The position numbers and the translations under genes are program-made. Shown piece after piece: positions 7,355 to 16,229 of a stretch of 35,600 bases of DNA (within the stretch, counting starts at the first letter, position 1; each line of letters begins with the position of its first letter). The notes below the pieces were generated by a model. That model did not search any database. It saw only the letters and a list, made by a program, of their open reading frames with translations, and was not told where the DNA came from. This DNA is from Halorubrum amylolyticum (GTDB lineage: Archaea; Halobacteriota; Halobacteria; Halobacteriales; Haloferacaceae). The stretch is from positions 1 to 35,600 of the forward strand of contig NZ_SDJP01000028.1 in NCBI RefSeq assembly GCF_004114995.1. The letters run 5' to 3'.

Positions 7355-8533
7355 CTAGAACAGGGATTCCAGCTCGTCGCTGTCGTCGCTGACGAGCTCG
7401 TCGAGGTTCTCGTCGCTCTCCTCGCGGATCTCGTCTAAGTTGTCCTGCGCCTCGATGGCGACCTGCTGGAGCTCCTTGATCCGCGGGACGTTGGTGACGC
7501 CCGCGAGCAGGATGACGGTCGCGACGAAGCCGGCGCCGCGGTACGGGTAGTCGCCGCCCCGGACCTCCATCGAGCCGGTCTGCTCTTCGAGCCACTTCCG
7601 GCCGCGCTCGATACCCTTCCGGTTGAGGTACTCCGGCGGTCCCGCGAGCACGAGGAGCGCGCGCTCGGCGCCCTCGATCTCACAGGGAAGCGTGAGCCGC
7701 CCCAGCGCCGCCTTCCGGACGAGGCTGGTGATCCGGTTCGTGGTGTGCGCGCTGTCGAGTTCGTCGCCGTCGTCGTCGTTGCGGAGCCGCGAGAGCAGCC
7801 CGCCCGAGGTGCGCTCCTCGACCTCCTCCTCGGCGTAGCCGACCGTGGAGACGCCGCCGCCAGAGAGCGTGTTGATGATCTCCGAGGAGTCGACGACGCT
7901 CTCGGCCACCTCTTGACCCTGCTGGATCTCGCCCGCGCCGAAGAGGATACCGAACCGCCGGACGATCTCCTCGTTGATCTCCTCGTAGCCGCCCTGCACG
8001 GACTCGCCGGTCTTCCGCCAGGCGTCGTTGTCGAACACCATCAGGTTGTCCACCTCGCGGACGAACGTCTGGAACGAGCGGGCCGCGTTGAGGGTGTAGA
8101 TGCCACCCTCGTCGCTGCCCGGCAGGATGCCGAGCCCGTAGACTGGCTCGGTGTAGATCCGCTTGAGGTGTTTCGCGAGCACCGGCGCGCCGCCGGAGCC
8201 GGTCCCGCCGCCGAGCCCGGCGACGACGAGGAACGCGTCGACCTCGTGGACCGGGATCGAGTCGATCGCGCCCTGCACCTCGTCGATGTCCTCCTCGGCG
8301 ATCTCCGCGCCGAGCTCGTTGTCGGCGCCGACGCCGTGGCCCTTCACCCGCGACTGGCCGATGAGCACGCGCTGGTCCTCGGAGATGTGCTCGAGGCCCA
8401 TGAGGTCGGCCTTGGCCGTGTTGACGGCCGCGGCCGCACGGACGATCTCCGACCCCGTCCGCTTGTCGTACTCCAAGAACTTGTCGACAACTTTCCCCCC
8501 CGCCTGTCCGAATCCGATCATTGCAAGTTTCAT
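7355..8533 (-). CDS. cetZ1: CetZ tubulin-like cell-shape protein (CetZ1 type)
   Basis: A GTP-binding tubulin/FtsZ-superfamily protein; CetZ1 controls rod formation and motility in Haloferax. The 392-aa sequence begins MKLAMIGFGQAGGKVVDKFL and has the tubulin signature GLGGGTGSG (residues 107-114), the LPGSDEGGIYTLNAARSFQT block and FDNDAWRKTGESVQGGYEEI. It ends in an acidic tail finishing DELESLF. That ending, and close resemblance from memory to Haloferax CetZ1, are why I give the symbol; the paralogue number is less certain than the family. The promoter is a TATA at 8573-8587 (minus strand GGCTTAAATACGC). A GGAGGG sequence (complement of 8542-8547) lies some eight bases before the ATG, an unusual ribosome-binding site among mostly leaderless neighbours. 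Confidence 0.95.
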   Translation of the reverse strand: MKLAMIGFGQAGGKVVDKFLEYDKRTGSEIVRAAAAVNTAKADLMGLEHISEDQRVLIGQSRVKGHGVGADNELGAEIAEEDIDEVQGAIDSIPVHEVDAFLVVAGLGGGTGSGGAPVLAKHLKRIYTEPVYGLGILPGSDEGGIYTLNAARSFQTFVREVDNLMVFDNDAWRKTGESVQGGYEEINEEIVRRFGILFGAGEIQQGQEVAESVVDSSEIINTLSGGGVSTVGYAEEEVEERTSGGLLSRLRNDDDGDELDSAHTTNRITSLVRKAALGRLTLPCEIEGAERALLVLAGPPEYLNRKGIERGRKWLEEQTGSMEVRGGDYPYRGAGFVATVILLAGVTNVPRIKELQQVAIEAQDNLDEIREESDENLDELVSDDSDELESLF

Positions 8534-8756
8534 CGTATGCTCCCTCCGCCTTTGGAATGAACAGAACGTGATCGCGTATTTAAGCCTTCGGTTGCCGTTA
8601 TTACCCGTGATATCCGATTCGTTGACACGAACGCCCGGACGGTTCCCGGTCCGCCGGTCGCGCGGCGTCGCCGTCCCTCGGACCGCTTCCGATTCGTCCG
8701 GAGCCGCGCCGGAGCCGCGCCGGATCGGGATCGCGGCGCCTCGACCGTCGCCGCCA

Positions 8757-9653
8757 TCACGCCACCCCGAGGTGCGCTCCGAGAGTGGTCAGTTCGGCGG
8801 GGTCGACGCCGAACGCCGCCACGTCGTTGTCGGCGGTCGTGTTGTCGAACTTCAGCGACCGGTACTGGTCGGCCCCCATCGGGAACCCCGGGACGGCGCC
8901 GAGGACGCTGAGCCCGATCCGGGCGAGCGGCATCGGCAGGGGGACGATCGTGACCCCCTTCTTCTCGGCCTCGTACACGAGGTCGGTCACCTCGCGCAGG
9001 GTCAGGGTCTCCGGTCCGCCGACCTCGTACGTCTCGCCGACGTGCTCGTCCTCCTCCAGCGCCGCGACCAGCATCGGGACGAGGTCCTCGACGTGGATCG
9101 GCTGGAAACGGGTTTTCCCGCCGCCCGGAAGCGGGTACAGCGGGACGCCCGGCGCGAACATCCCCTTCAGCCGCTTGGTGAACGAGACGAACTCGCCGCC
9201 CTCGCCAAAGACGACCGACGGCCGGAAGATCGTCCAGTCGAGGCCGCTCTCGCGGACGATCGCCTCGGCTTCGCCCTTCGCGCGGATGTAGGCGGTGTCG
9301 CCGTCGGCGTCGGCCCCGAGCGCGCTCAGTTGGAGGAACCGCCCGGCGCCGCCCTCCTCGGCGGCGCGCACGAGGTTCTCCGTGCCGCCCCGGTGAATCC
9401 GGTCATGCATGACGTTCCCGCCCTTCGGCTCGAACAGCGGCGAGAGCGCGACGAGGTTCACCACCGCGTCCTGCCCCTCGACCACCCCGGCGATCGAGTC
9501 GTAGTCGGTGACGTCGCCCGTCGCGGACGCGACCCCCTCGGGGGTGTCGCTCGACGATCGCGAGAGGGCCGTCACCTCGTGCCCTCCGTCCGCGAGCGCG
9601 CGGCAGAGATACGACCCGATGAATCCGGTTCCGCCGGCTACCAACACTCTCAT
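8757..9653 (-). CDS. NAD(P)-dependent epimerase/NDUFA9-like SDR protein
   Basis: A 298-aa atypical short-chain dehydrogenase. The Rossmann motif GGTGFIGSYLCRAL is at residues 7-20; GQDAVVNLVALSPLF and a family-typical QLSALGADADGDTAYIRAKG block follow, with the Tyr-x3-Lys pair visible as YIRAK. The substrate region FRPSVVFGEGGEFVSFTKRL and QPIHVEDLVPMLVAAL match the complex-I NDUFA9 / NAD-dependent epimerase subgroup. The substrate is unknown; relatives act on sugars, lipids or as structural NAD-binding proteins. A TATA-like GGTTTACGG lies about 30 bases upstream. The inverted repeat CGGACG-GAA-CGTCCG (9665-9679) sits between it and the ATG and could be an operator. It ends 223 bp from the cetZ1 start. 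Confidence 0.9.
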   Translation of the reverse strand: MRVLVAGGTGFIGSYLCRALADGGHEVTALSRSSSDTPEGVASATGDVTDYDSIAGVVEGQDAVVNLVALSPLFEPKGGNVMHDRIHRGGTENLVRAAEEGGAGRFLQLSALGADADGDTAYIRAKGEAEAIVRESGLDWTIFRPSVVFGEGGEFVSFTKRLKGMFAPGVPLYPLPGGGKTRFQPIHVEDLVPMLVAALEEDEHVGETYEVGGPETLTLREVTDLVYEAEKKGVTIVPLPMPLARIGLSVLGAVPGFPMGADQYRSLKFDNTTADNDVAAFGVDPAELTTLGAHLGVA

Positions 9654-9753
9654 GCGCTTTACGTCGGACGGAACGTCCGTAAACCTACCGCGGCGTCAGA
9701 CGCGGCTGCGGGCGGTTCGGATCGGTCGCTCCGACTCGCCTCGATGACCCGAA

Positions 9754-10623
9754 TCAGTCCCTCTCGTCCGGTTCGGAGACAGTCAACACCGGCACCGGAG
9801 ACGTGCGGACGGTGCGCTCGGCGACGCTCCCGAGCAGGTACCGCTCGACCCCGGTCCGCCCCTGCGTCCCCATGACCACGAGGTCGATGTCGTTCTCGTC
9901 GACGTACGCCTCGATCCCGCGCGCCGCGGACGACCCGACCTCGACCGCCTCCACGGCCTCGATGCCCGCCTCCTCGGCGGTCGCCGCCGCCTCCGCGACC
10001 GTCTCCTCGGCCCCCTCGACCAGCGCGTCCACGCCCGCGTACCCCTCGATCCCGACGCTCCCCACGCCGACGACCGAGAGGACGTGGACCGTCGCGCCCG
10101 CGCGGTCGGCGAGCGCCAGCGCCCGGTCGAGCGCGTCGCCGGCGCGCTCGCTCCCGTCCGTCGGCACGAGGACGTTCCGGTAGGGGTACCGCATCGTCTC
10201 GCCGTCGGGCCGAACGCTGAGCACCGGCACGGTCGACTCCCGGACGACGCGCTCGGTGGTGCTCCCGAGGAGCAGGCGGTCGAACCCCGTCCGGCCGCGG
10301 GTCGGCATGGCGACGAGATCTATCCCGTACTCCCCGGCGTACGCCGCGATCGTCTCGGCGACGCCGCCCTGTAGCACATCGGTCACCGTCTCGACGCCCC
10401 GGTCGGCGGCGCGGTCCGCGGCCGCCTCGACGACCTCCTCGCCCTCGCGTTCGAGCACGTCGACGACCTCGCCGCCGATCCGCGTGACGCTGTCGTGGGT
10501 CGTGTCGGCGACGTTGAGGACGTGGACGGTCGCACCGTGGTCGGCGGCCAGATCGAGGACGTGATCGAACGCGGCGCTCGCCCCGTCGCCGCCGTCGGTC
10601 GGGAACAGGATGCGGTCGAACAT
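9754..10623 (-). CDS. Universal stress protein with two tandem UspA domains
   Basis: A 289-aa protein made of two UspA domains (about residues 1-140 and 145-289), so one chain forms the dimer that single-domain Usps make. Domain 2 has the intact ATP-binding pattern G-x2-G-x9-G-S as GTQGRTGVERYLLGS followed by VPVLTV. Domain 1 has TRGRTGFDRLLLGS, with proline in place of the first glycine, so its nucleotide binding may be altered. Each domain starts with a beta strand and an aspartate (FDRILFPTDGG, YRNVLVPTDGS). The start is at MFDRIL because the longer open frame lacks homology and a TATA-like TTTTTACCC (complement of about 10646-10656) sits 25 bases ahead, making it leaderless. Confidence 0.93.
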   Translation of the reverse strand: MFDRILFPTDGGDGASAAFDHVLDLAADHGATVHVLNVADTTHDSVTRIGGEVVDVLEREGEEVVEAAADRAADRGVETVTDVLQGGVAETIAAYAGEYGIDLVAMPTRGRTGFDRLLLGSTTERVVRESTVPVLSVRPDGETMRYPYRNVLVPTDGSERAGDALDRALALADRAGATVHVLSVVGVGSVGIEGYAGVDALVEGAEETVAEAAATAEEAGIEAVEAVEVGSSAARGIEAYVDENDIDLVVMGTQGRTGVERYLLGSVAERTVRTSPVPVLTVSEPDERD

Positions 10624-10750
10624 ACGCCCACGGTCGCGGCCTGCGGGTAAAAAGGGCCGCGGCGGTTCGCGCTCTCGGGAACGCGACCACGGCGGTTCGC
10701 GCTCGCAGGGATGCGCCGCGGCGGTTCGTCTCGGCGGGGAACTGCCGGCG

Positions 10751-12130
10751 TCAGGCGCCGCCCGTGGCGTCGGTCCCGTCGGTCGCTTCGCCGCCCCCGT
10801 TCCCGTGTCCGTCACTCCCCCCGTCGACCGCCTCGATCCGGACCGTCGAGATCCGGGCGCCGTCGACGGCCGTGACCTCGAAGACGTAGTCGCCGGCCGC
10901 GACCGCGTCCCCGGTCTCCGGGGTGCGGCCGAGCCGATCGAGCACGAGCCCGCCGAGCGTCTCGAACCCGTCGCCGTCGAAGTCGGTGCCGAGCGCGTCG
11001 TTGACGACGGACAGCGACACCGAGCCGTCGGCCTCGTAGGCCCCCGCGCCGGTCTTCCGGATCGTGTGCTCGCCGCGGTCGGCGTCGAACTCGTCGCGGA
11101 GGTCGCCGACGAGCGCCTCGACCGCGTCCTCGACGGTGGCGATCCCCTCGAAGGCGCCCCACTCGTCGACGACCGCGGCCATCTGCCGGCGCTCGTCGCG
11201 GAACTGCACGAGGAGGTCGCTCAGCGACGTGGTCTCGGGGACGATCACGAGGTCGCGCGCGAGGTCGCCGGCGGTGACCGACTCGTCGCCCGCCTCGCCC
11301 GCGCGCAGCACGTCCTTCACGTCGACGAAGCCGACCACGCGGTCCGCGTCGTCGGCCGCCACCACCGGGTAGCGCGTGTGGCCCGCGTCGAGCACGGTCG
11401 CGCGGATCGCGGCGAGGTCCGCGTCCGCCGGGACGCTCCGCACGTCCGGTCGCGGGACCATCGCCTCTCGGACCACGGTGTCGTCGAGCTCGAAGACGGC
11501 GTCGATCATCTCGACCTCGGCGTCGGCGACGTGTCCCGCCTCGCCGGAGCGCGCGAGCACGCGGCGGATCTCCCGCTCCTCCATCGTCTCGTCCGTCTCC
11601 GAGGCCGGCGGGACGCCGATCATGCGCGTGAAGGCGTTGGCCGCCCCGTTGAACACGACGATGCCGGGCGAGAACAGGTAGTAGGAGAGCTTCATCGGCG
11701 GCGCCAGGAGCATCGCGACGCGCTCCGCCTGCGCGATGGCGATCGTCTTCGGCGCCAGCTCGCCGAACACGACGTGGAGGAAGGTGATGACGCTGAACCC
11801 GATCGCGAACGCGACGAGGTGGACGAGGTTCGCGGGGAGCAGCGGGCCGAGCACCGGCTCGATCAGCGCGGCGACCGCGGGCTCGCCGATCCACCCGAGG
11901 CCGAGCGACGCGATCGTGATCCCGAGCTGTGTCGCCGCGAGGTAGTCGTCGAGGCTCCCCATCACGTCCTGGAGCGCCCCGGAGCCGGGCCGCCCCTCCG
12001 CGACCAGCTGCTCGACCGAGGTGGCGCGGACGCGGACGAACGCGAACTCGGCGGCGACGAAGAAGCCGTTCAAGGCGACCAACACGAGCGCCGCGACCAC
12101 CCGGGTGACGGAGATCGCGACGTCTACCAT
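10751..12130 (-). CDS. CNNM/CorC-type membrane protein (DUF21, CBS pair, CorC domain)
   Basis: A 459-aa protein of the HlyC/CorC/CNNM family, linked in bacteria and eukaryotes to magnesium or cobalt export. Domains in order: the DUF21 transmembrane domain (about 1-195) with [20 protein letters not shown] and [18 protein letters not shown]; two CBS modules (about 210-335) containing [18 protein letters not shown]-like [20 protein letters not shown] and [20 protein letters not shown]; and the C-terminal transporter-associated domain (about 350-435) with [15 protein letters not shown]. The C-terminus is a Gly/Asp-rich tail. It lies divergent from tmk; the region between contains GTGACGGGT repeats (about 12154-12180). 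The older name hemolysin-related is historical; ion transport is family knowledge, not shown here. Confidence 0.92.
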   Translation of the reverse strand: MVDVAISVTRVVAALVLVALNGFFVAAEFAFVRVRATSVEQLVAEGRPGSGALQDVMGSLDDYLAATQLGITIASLGLGWIGEPAVAALIEPVLGPLLPANLVHLVAFAIGFSVITFLHVVFGELAPKTIAIAQAERVAMLLAPPMKLSYYLFSPGIVVFNGAANAFTRMIGVPPASETDETMEEREIRRVLARSGEAGHVADAEVEMIDAVFELDDTVVREAMVPRPDVRSVPADADLAAIRATVLDAGHTRYPVVAADDADRVVGFVDVKDVLRAGEAGDESVTAGDLARDLVIVPETTSLSDLLVQFRDERRQMAAVVDEWGAFEGIATVEDAVEALVGDLRDEFDADRGEHTIRKTGAGAYEADGSVSLSVVNDALGTDFDGDGFETLGGLVLDRLGRTPETGDAVAAGDYVFEVTAVDGARISTVRIEAVDGGSDGHGNGGGEATDGTDATGGA

Positions 12131-12275
12131 CGGCGCCTCCGCGGCGCGAGAGCGTGACGGGTGTGACGGGTGTCGCGGGTGTCGGCGACCATGCCGGCGG
12201 TTCCACGCGGAGCCACTAAAAAGGGAGTCCGTCGCAACCCGCGCCGTTTATTCCTCGTCGCGCCGGAGCGCGACC

Positions 12276-12869
12276 ATGCTGATCACGCTGGAGGGGCTCG
12301 ACGGAAGCGGGAAGACCACCGTCTGGGAGGCGCTCCACGACGTGTACCCCGACGCGACGTTCACCCGCGAGCCCACCGACAGCTGGTACGGCGAGGCGGT
12401 CGACCGCTCGATCGCGACCGACGACGCCGACCCGCTCGCGGAGCTGTTCCTGTTGACGGCCGACCACGCGGACCACCTCTCGGGGACGATCGAGCCCGCG
12501 CTCGCCGACGGCGACCTCGTGATCTCCGACCGCTACTCCGACTCGCGGTTCGCGTATCAGGCGGCGACGCTCGCGGCCAGCGACGTCGACATCGACCGCC
12601 CGCTGGAGTACATAAGGGGCATTCACGCCGCCTTCTCGCGGCCGCCGGACGCGACGATATACCTCGATCTGGACGCGAGAGAGGCCGCCGAGCGCGCGGG
12701 CCGGACGAACAAGTTCGAGCAGGACGGCTACCTCGCCGCGGTCCGGAAAAACTACGAGCGGCTGATCGACGCCGAGCCGGGGCAGTTCGTCCGCGTCGAC
12801 GCCTCGCGGTCGCCGGAGGCGGTCATCGCGCGGGTCGAGGAGGTCGTCGCCGAGTTGGTCGAGGAGTAG
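12276..12869 (+). CDS. tmk: Thymidylate kinase
   Basis: Phosphorylates dTMP to dTDP for DNA synthesis. The 197-aa protein begins [20 protein letters not shown] with the P-loop GLDGSGKTT (residues 7-15). The thymidine-site motif is [15 protein letters not shown], and the lid region is [20 protein letters not shown]. The start at ATG 12276 is set by a TATA (CGTTTATTCC, about 12244-12253) 25 bases upstream and by homology; the long upstream open frame is spurious. Length matches archaeal enzymes. It is convergent with a small membrane protein, with a short tandem repeat in between. Confidence 0.96.
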   Translation: MLITLEGLDGSGKTTVWEALHDVYPDATFTREPTDSWYGEAVDRSIATDDADPLAELFLLTADHADHLSGTIEPALADGDLVISDRYSDSRFAYQAATLAASDVDIDRPLEYIRGIHAAFSRPPDATIYLDLDAREAAERAGRTNKFEQDGYLAAVRKNYERLIDAEPGQFVRVDASRSPEAVIARVEEVVAELVEE

Positions 12870-12872
12870 GCC

Positions 12873-12917
12873 GCGGCGTCGCTTTCTGCGGCGTCGCTTT
12901 CTGCGGCGTCGCCGTCA
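12873..12917. repeat. 15-bp tandem repeat, about 2.6 copies
   Basis: The unit GCGGCGTCGCTTTCT occurs at 12873-12887 and 12888-12902, then partly at 12903-12917. It starts four bases after the tmk stop codon and ends at the stop of the convergent gene. There are no spacers, so this is slippage-type expansion rather than a CRISPR. Confidence 0.85.
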
Positions 12918-13262
12918 GTTCGTGTCCGGCAGTTCCACGTCGTCCGGGGACGGGACGTAGAGGTAATCGATCGCCGCCCCGAGCACGACGGGGAGCGCGA
13001 CGAGCAGCGCGACGACCAGCGTCGGACTGCCGAGGTCGATCCCGATCCCGACGTTGAGGACGCCGGTGAACACCAGCATCGAGATCAGAAGCAGCATCGG
13101 GGTCAACACGAGGGTGTACACGACCGACCCCCACGAGGTGTTCAGCCGGAGCCTGAAAAAGCGTGTCGCCACCCCGGCGATAAGCGTGTGGAAGGCCACG
13201 AGGGCGACGAGGCTGACGAACCCGAACAGCGCGAGCATACCCGCCGTAGGGGTTCCCGCCAT
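12915..13262 (-). CDS. Small membrane protein, function unknown
   Basis: A 115-aa protein with three predicted helices: MLALFGFVSLVALVAFHTLI, VVYTLVLTPMLLLISMLVFT and SPTLVVALLVALPVVLGAAI. The polar C-terminus reads DYLYVPSPDDVELPDTN. The N-terminus could also begin at the internal ATG (MLALFGF, 13238), eight codons later; I keep the longer frame with low conviction. I do not recognise the family. It is cotranscribed in direction with the DUF5813 gene upstream (48 bp away) and could form an operon with it. Confidence 0.75.
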   Translation of the reverse strand: MAGTPTAGMLALFGFVSLVALVAFHTLIAGVATRFFRLRLNTSWGSVVYTLVLTPMLLLISMLVFTGVLNVGIGIDLGSPTLVVALLVALPVVLGAAIDYLYVPSPDDVELPDTN

Positions 13263-13310
13263 TTGCCCCTATCGGCCGGGGGCGGTCCGGGGGCACACGC
13301 GCCGGGACGG

Positions 13311-13817
13311 CTAGAACCCGCCGCCGCTGTTCCCCTGCTGGCGCGCCGCCGAGAGCAGTCCGTCGAGCGGCTCCGCGTACTCGTAGCCGGGGATGACGCC
13401 CTGCACGTACGTCCCCTCGACGAAGTCGATCAGCGCGCCGGCGTCGTCGACGCCGCGCCGCTCGTTGATCTCGGTCAGCTCGAAGTCGATCTCGATCTCG
13501 TCGTCGCCGATCGACACGGTCGGGTCGAACTCGTGGTCGCCGCGGGTGACGCCGCCCACGTCGACGACGCGGAGTTCGAACGTCTCGATCCACCCCTCCT
13601 CGACCACGTCGGCGACCTCGTCGGCCGCCGTCGCGGAGAGGGTCGGCACCCGGACGGTCACCCCGAAGCTGACCCGGCCGTCCGCGGCGGGCTCGGCGCG
13701 CACCTCGGCGTCGAAGGGGGTCGTCTCCGCGGTCCAGACGCCGTCGCCCGCGGGCTCGAAGGAGCCGTGGTCCGCGAACGCGCGGCGGACGCGGTCCGAC
13801 AGATCGGTCTCGCTCAT
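13311..13817 (-). CDS. DUF5813 family protein
   Basis: A 168-aa acidic cytoplasmic protein of a family I know only from Halobacteria. The recognisable blocks are FGVTVRVPTLSATAADEVAD, VEEGWIETFELRV, GVTRGDHEFDPTV and the C-terminal DFVEGTYVQGVIPGYEYAEP. There is no signal peptide, membrane segment or known catalytic motif. The start at MSETDLSDRVRRAFADHGSF follows a TATA-like GCGCTTTTGG (complement of about 13838-13847). Its role is unknown. It is divergent from the ATP-grasp ligase, 148 bp apart. Confidence 0.88.
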   Translation of the reverse strand: MSETDLSDRVRRAFADHGSFEPAGDGVWTAETTPFDAEVRAEPAADGRVSFGVTVRVPTLSATAADEVADVVEEGWIETFELRVVDVGGVTRGDHEFDPTVSIGDDEIEIDFELTEINERRGVDDAGALIDFVEGTYVQGVIPGYEYAEPLDGLLSAARQQGNSGGGF

Positions 13818-13965
13818 ACCGGGGCGTGGCGCGGCGCGACCAAAAGCGCGTTGCGTCGGGGACGAGCCGATCGGTCGGCGTCCGCGGGTCGTCCGCCCCG
13901 TCACCGGTAGTGGCACGCCGGGCCGGTACTGGTGCGCCTTTGTATCCGGACCGACGATGGCGGGT

Positions 13966-15297
13966 ATGGCAGCGCAGTTCCGCTCGACTGAGGCGCTGAT
14001 CGACGCGCTCGCGGACGCCTCCTTCGACCGTCCGCCGGCCCTCGTCAGCAACGCACACGTGACCGGACTCGGCGTCGCCCGCGCGCTCGACGCCCACGAC
14101 GTGCCCGTGATCGCGCTCGACCGTCCCGGCGACGGCGCGAGCGCGGGCGGAGGCGACGGGGCCGGCGACGACGGCACCCGCCGCCACGACGGGCTCGCGC
14201 CCCCGTCCGACGCGGTCGACTTCGCGGGCGCGGTGACGTACCCCCTCGACGACCTCGACGGGTTCCGCGAGGACGTGGAGGCGATCGTCGACGCGATCGG
14301 CCGCGAGGCGGTCGCGTTCGGCTGTATGGACGAGTGGGCGCTGGCGTACGCGCGGGCGGACCCCGAGGGCGTCCGGCTCCCCTTCGCCGGGATCGACACG
14401 CTCGACGACGTGTTGAACAAGTCGGAGCTGTACGCGACCTGCGAGGCGCTCGGCGTCCCGTACCCCGAGACGTACCGGCTCGAAGAGACGGCGGACGCGG
14501 CGACGGGAACGCCGGACGCCGACGCCACCCTCGACGAGGCGGCCGAGGCGCTCGGCTTCCCGCTCGTCGTGAAACCCGAACTCAAGCGCGACTTCGAGGA
14601 AGCGTTCGGCACCAACGTGCTGGAGGTCGCCGACCGCGAGGAGTTCGCGGACGCGGTCGCGGCCGCCCGGGAGGCAGGGATCGCCGTGATGGCCCAGAAT
14701 CGCGTCGACATCGCGACCGGGAAGGACCACTCGCTCGCGTCGTACGTCCCGCCCGCAGGCGTCGACGACGCGCTCGCCGTCGTCGGCAACGCCGCGGTGC
14801 GGTACCCCCAGCAGTTCGGCACCTCCTGTCTGGTGGAGACGGCGGACGAGCCGGAGATCGAGGCGCGCGCGCTGGCGGTGCTCGACGACGCCGGCTACCA
14901 CGGGATCAGCGAGGCGGAGTTCGTCTACGACGCCGACCGCGAGGAGTTCCTCCTGCTCGACGTCAACACCCGGCCGTGGAAGTGGATCGGGATGCCGGTC
15001 GCCGCGGGCGCGAACCTCCCGATGGCGGCGTACGCCGCGGTCACCGACGCCGAGTACGAGTCGTCGGGCGTCGAGCCGACGCGGTGGGTGTACCTCCGCG
15101 ACTACCTCGCGCTGCTCGCCGGCGACGACGCCTTCTGGGACCAGCTGTCTGTCGTCGACTGGCGGCGACTCGTCGCCGGCGACTTCGAGCGCGAGGGGGA
15201 CCTGACGACCGGCGTCTACCGCCCCTCCGACCCCGCGCCGGCCGCGAACCTGTTCGAGACGGAGTTCGTCGACCGCGACTACTACTGCGCCTGCTGA
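13966..15297 (+). CDS. ATP-grasp carboxylate-amine ligase family protein
   Basis: A 443-aa ATP-grasp enzyme that should join a carboxylate to an amine or thiol using ATP, through an acyl phosphate. The N-terminal domain (VSNAHVTGLGVARALDAHDV) resembles a PurK/CarB pre-ATP-grasp fold. The ATP-grasp core contains FPLVVKPELKRDFEEAFGTN and the metal-binding EFVYDADREEFLLLDVNTRP near residues 310-330. An acidic Gly/Asp-rich insert lies near residues 50-70. Two ATGs are possible: 13957 and 13966. I choose 13966 because the TATA (TTTGTATCC, 13939-13947) then lies about 26 bases away, fitting leaderless initiation. The chain ends in DRDYYCAC with two cysteines. The substrate is unknown. Confidence 0.88.
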   Translation: MAAQFRSTEALIDALADASFDRPPALVSNAHVTGLGVARALDAHDVPVIALDRPGDGASAGGGDGAGDDGTRRHDGLAPPSDAVDFAGAVTYPLDDLDGFREDVEAIVDAIGREAVAFGCMDEWALAYARADPEGVRLPFAGIDTLDDVLNKSELYATCEALGVPYPETYRLEETADAATGTPDADATLDEAAEALGFPLVVKPELKRDFEEAFGTNVLEVADREEFADAVAAAREAGIAVMAQNRVDIATGKDHSLASYVPPAGVDDALAVVGNAAVRYPQQFGTSCLVETADEPEIEARALAVLDDAGYHGISEAEFVYDADREEFLLLDVNTRPWKWIGMPVAAGANLPMAAYAAVTDAEYESSGVEPTRWVYLRDYLALLAGDDAFWDQLSVVDWRRLVAGDFEREGDLTTGVYRPSDPAPAANLFETEFVDRDYYCAC

Positions 15298-15329
15298 CGC
15301 CGTCGCGCCGGCGGTGCGGCGCTCTCGCG

Positions 15330-15497
15330 ATGGCCGCATTTCCCCGGCGGCTGACCGGCTGGCGGGCGCACGGACTCGACGGGACGACGCGGATCGAACC
15401 GAATGAGACGCGTATCCTGATGATGCGCGTCGCGGGGGTCGTCGTCGCCGCCGTCGCTCTCGTGACGGGATTCGGCGCGTTCACGATACTCCCCTGA
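15330..15497 (+). CDS. Possible small single-helix membrane protein
   Basis: A 55-codon frame starting at ATG 15330, 32 bp after the ligase stop. It ends in one clear helix (VAGVVVAAVALVTGFGAFTI) preceded by a polar, arginine-containing stretch and a likely cytoplasmic TRIEPNETRI segment. One hydrophobic helix in an otherwise arginine-rich GC background is suggestive, and the position suits a translationally coupled partner of the ligase. There is no family match I can name and no promoter of its own. It may not be a gene. Confidence 0.45.
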   Translation: MAAFPRRLTGWRAHGLDGTTRIEPNETRILMMRVAGVVVAAVALVTGFGAFTILP

Positions 15498-15627
15498 GCC
15501 GGCGTCGGCGAAGCGGACGCGAACCCTCCGAGAGCGTGATCGGGGAGCCTCGCTCGGGGCGGAGCGCGTGTGGGTCGCGGACCCGCGATCGCCCGCCGTT
15601 TAACTCCCCGGAGCGCGAGGGTCGACC

Positions 15628-16212
15628 ATGCGCGTCGGCATCGTCTCCGACACCCACGACGACCTCGCCGCCGTCGAGGCGGCCGTAGCGCTGTTCGAAC
15701 GCGAGGGCGTCGACGCCGTCGTCCACTGCGGCGACTTCGTCGCGCCCTTCTCCGTGACCCCGTTCGACGCCGGCGACGGCCCGGACGGCGGCTTCGACTT
15801 CTACGCCGTCCGGGGCAACAACGACGGGGAGTGGGCGGTCGGGTCGACCGTCGACGCCTTCGGCACCTATCTCGGCGAGGCGGGGACGCTCTCGTTCGGC
15901 GGCGGCTCCGATGCTGGCGACGGCACCCGCGATGCGGACGGCGGTGCCGTCGACGTCGCCGTGACTCACGGCACGAGCGCTGTCGTCGTCGACGCCCTCG
16001 TCGACTGCGGCGACCACGACTACGTGTTCCACGGTCACACCCACGCGCACGGGGTCGAGGAGCGGAACGGCACGGTGCGGGTGAACCCCGGCGGGCTCCC
16101 CATTCCGGTCGACGGCGCGGACGACGCCTTCCGGGTCGCGGTCCTCGACACCGACGCCCGCGACGAGCCCGCGGACCCCGACGCGGTGACCCACTACGAG
16201 CTCGACACGTAG
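15628..16212 (+). CDS. Metallophosphoesterase, YfcE/MJ0936 type
   Basis: A 194-aa calcineurin-like phosphodiesterase. All metal motifs are present in order: GIVSDTHDD (residues 4-12), HCGDF, RGNND, VTHGTS and HGHTHAHG, followed by NPGG. Relatives hydrolyse phosphodiesters with manganese or nickel; the natural substrate is rarely known. A Gly/Asp-rich insert near residues 92-110 (GGGSDAGDGTRDADGG) is a haloarchaeal expansion. A TATA-like GTTTAACTCC (15598-15607) lies about 25 bases before the ATG, so it is leaderless. A seven-copy tandem repeat begins 17 bp after its stop. Confidence 0.93.
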   Translation: MRVGIVSDTHDDLAAVEAAVALFEREGVDAVVHCGDFVAPFSVTPFDAGDGPDGGFDFYAVRGNNDGEWAVGSTVDAFGTYLGEAGTLSFGGGSDAGDGTRDADGGAVDVAVTHGTSAVVVDALVDCGDHDYVFHGHTHAHGVEERNGTVRVNPGGLPIPVDGADDAFRVAVLDTDARDEPADPDAVTHYELDT

Positions 16213-16229
16213 CCGACCGCGGACGGGGC

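Noticed and set aside
8163..9875. A plus-strand open frame of 570 codons antisense to cetZ1 and the epimerase
   Set aside because: The composition is that of a reverse-frame artefact and both genes on the other strand are certain.
12823..15339. A minus-strand open frame of over 800 codons across the DUF5813 and ATP-grasp region
   Set aside because: It is arginine-, valine- and glycine-rich with no family blocks and lies antisense to well-recognised genes. Such frames are a by-product of high GC codon use.
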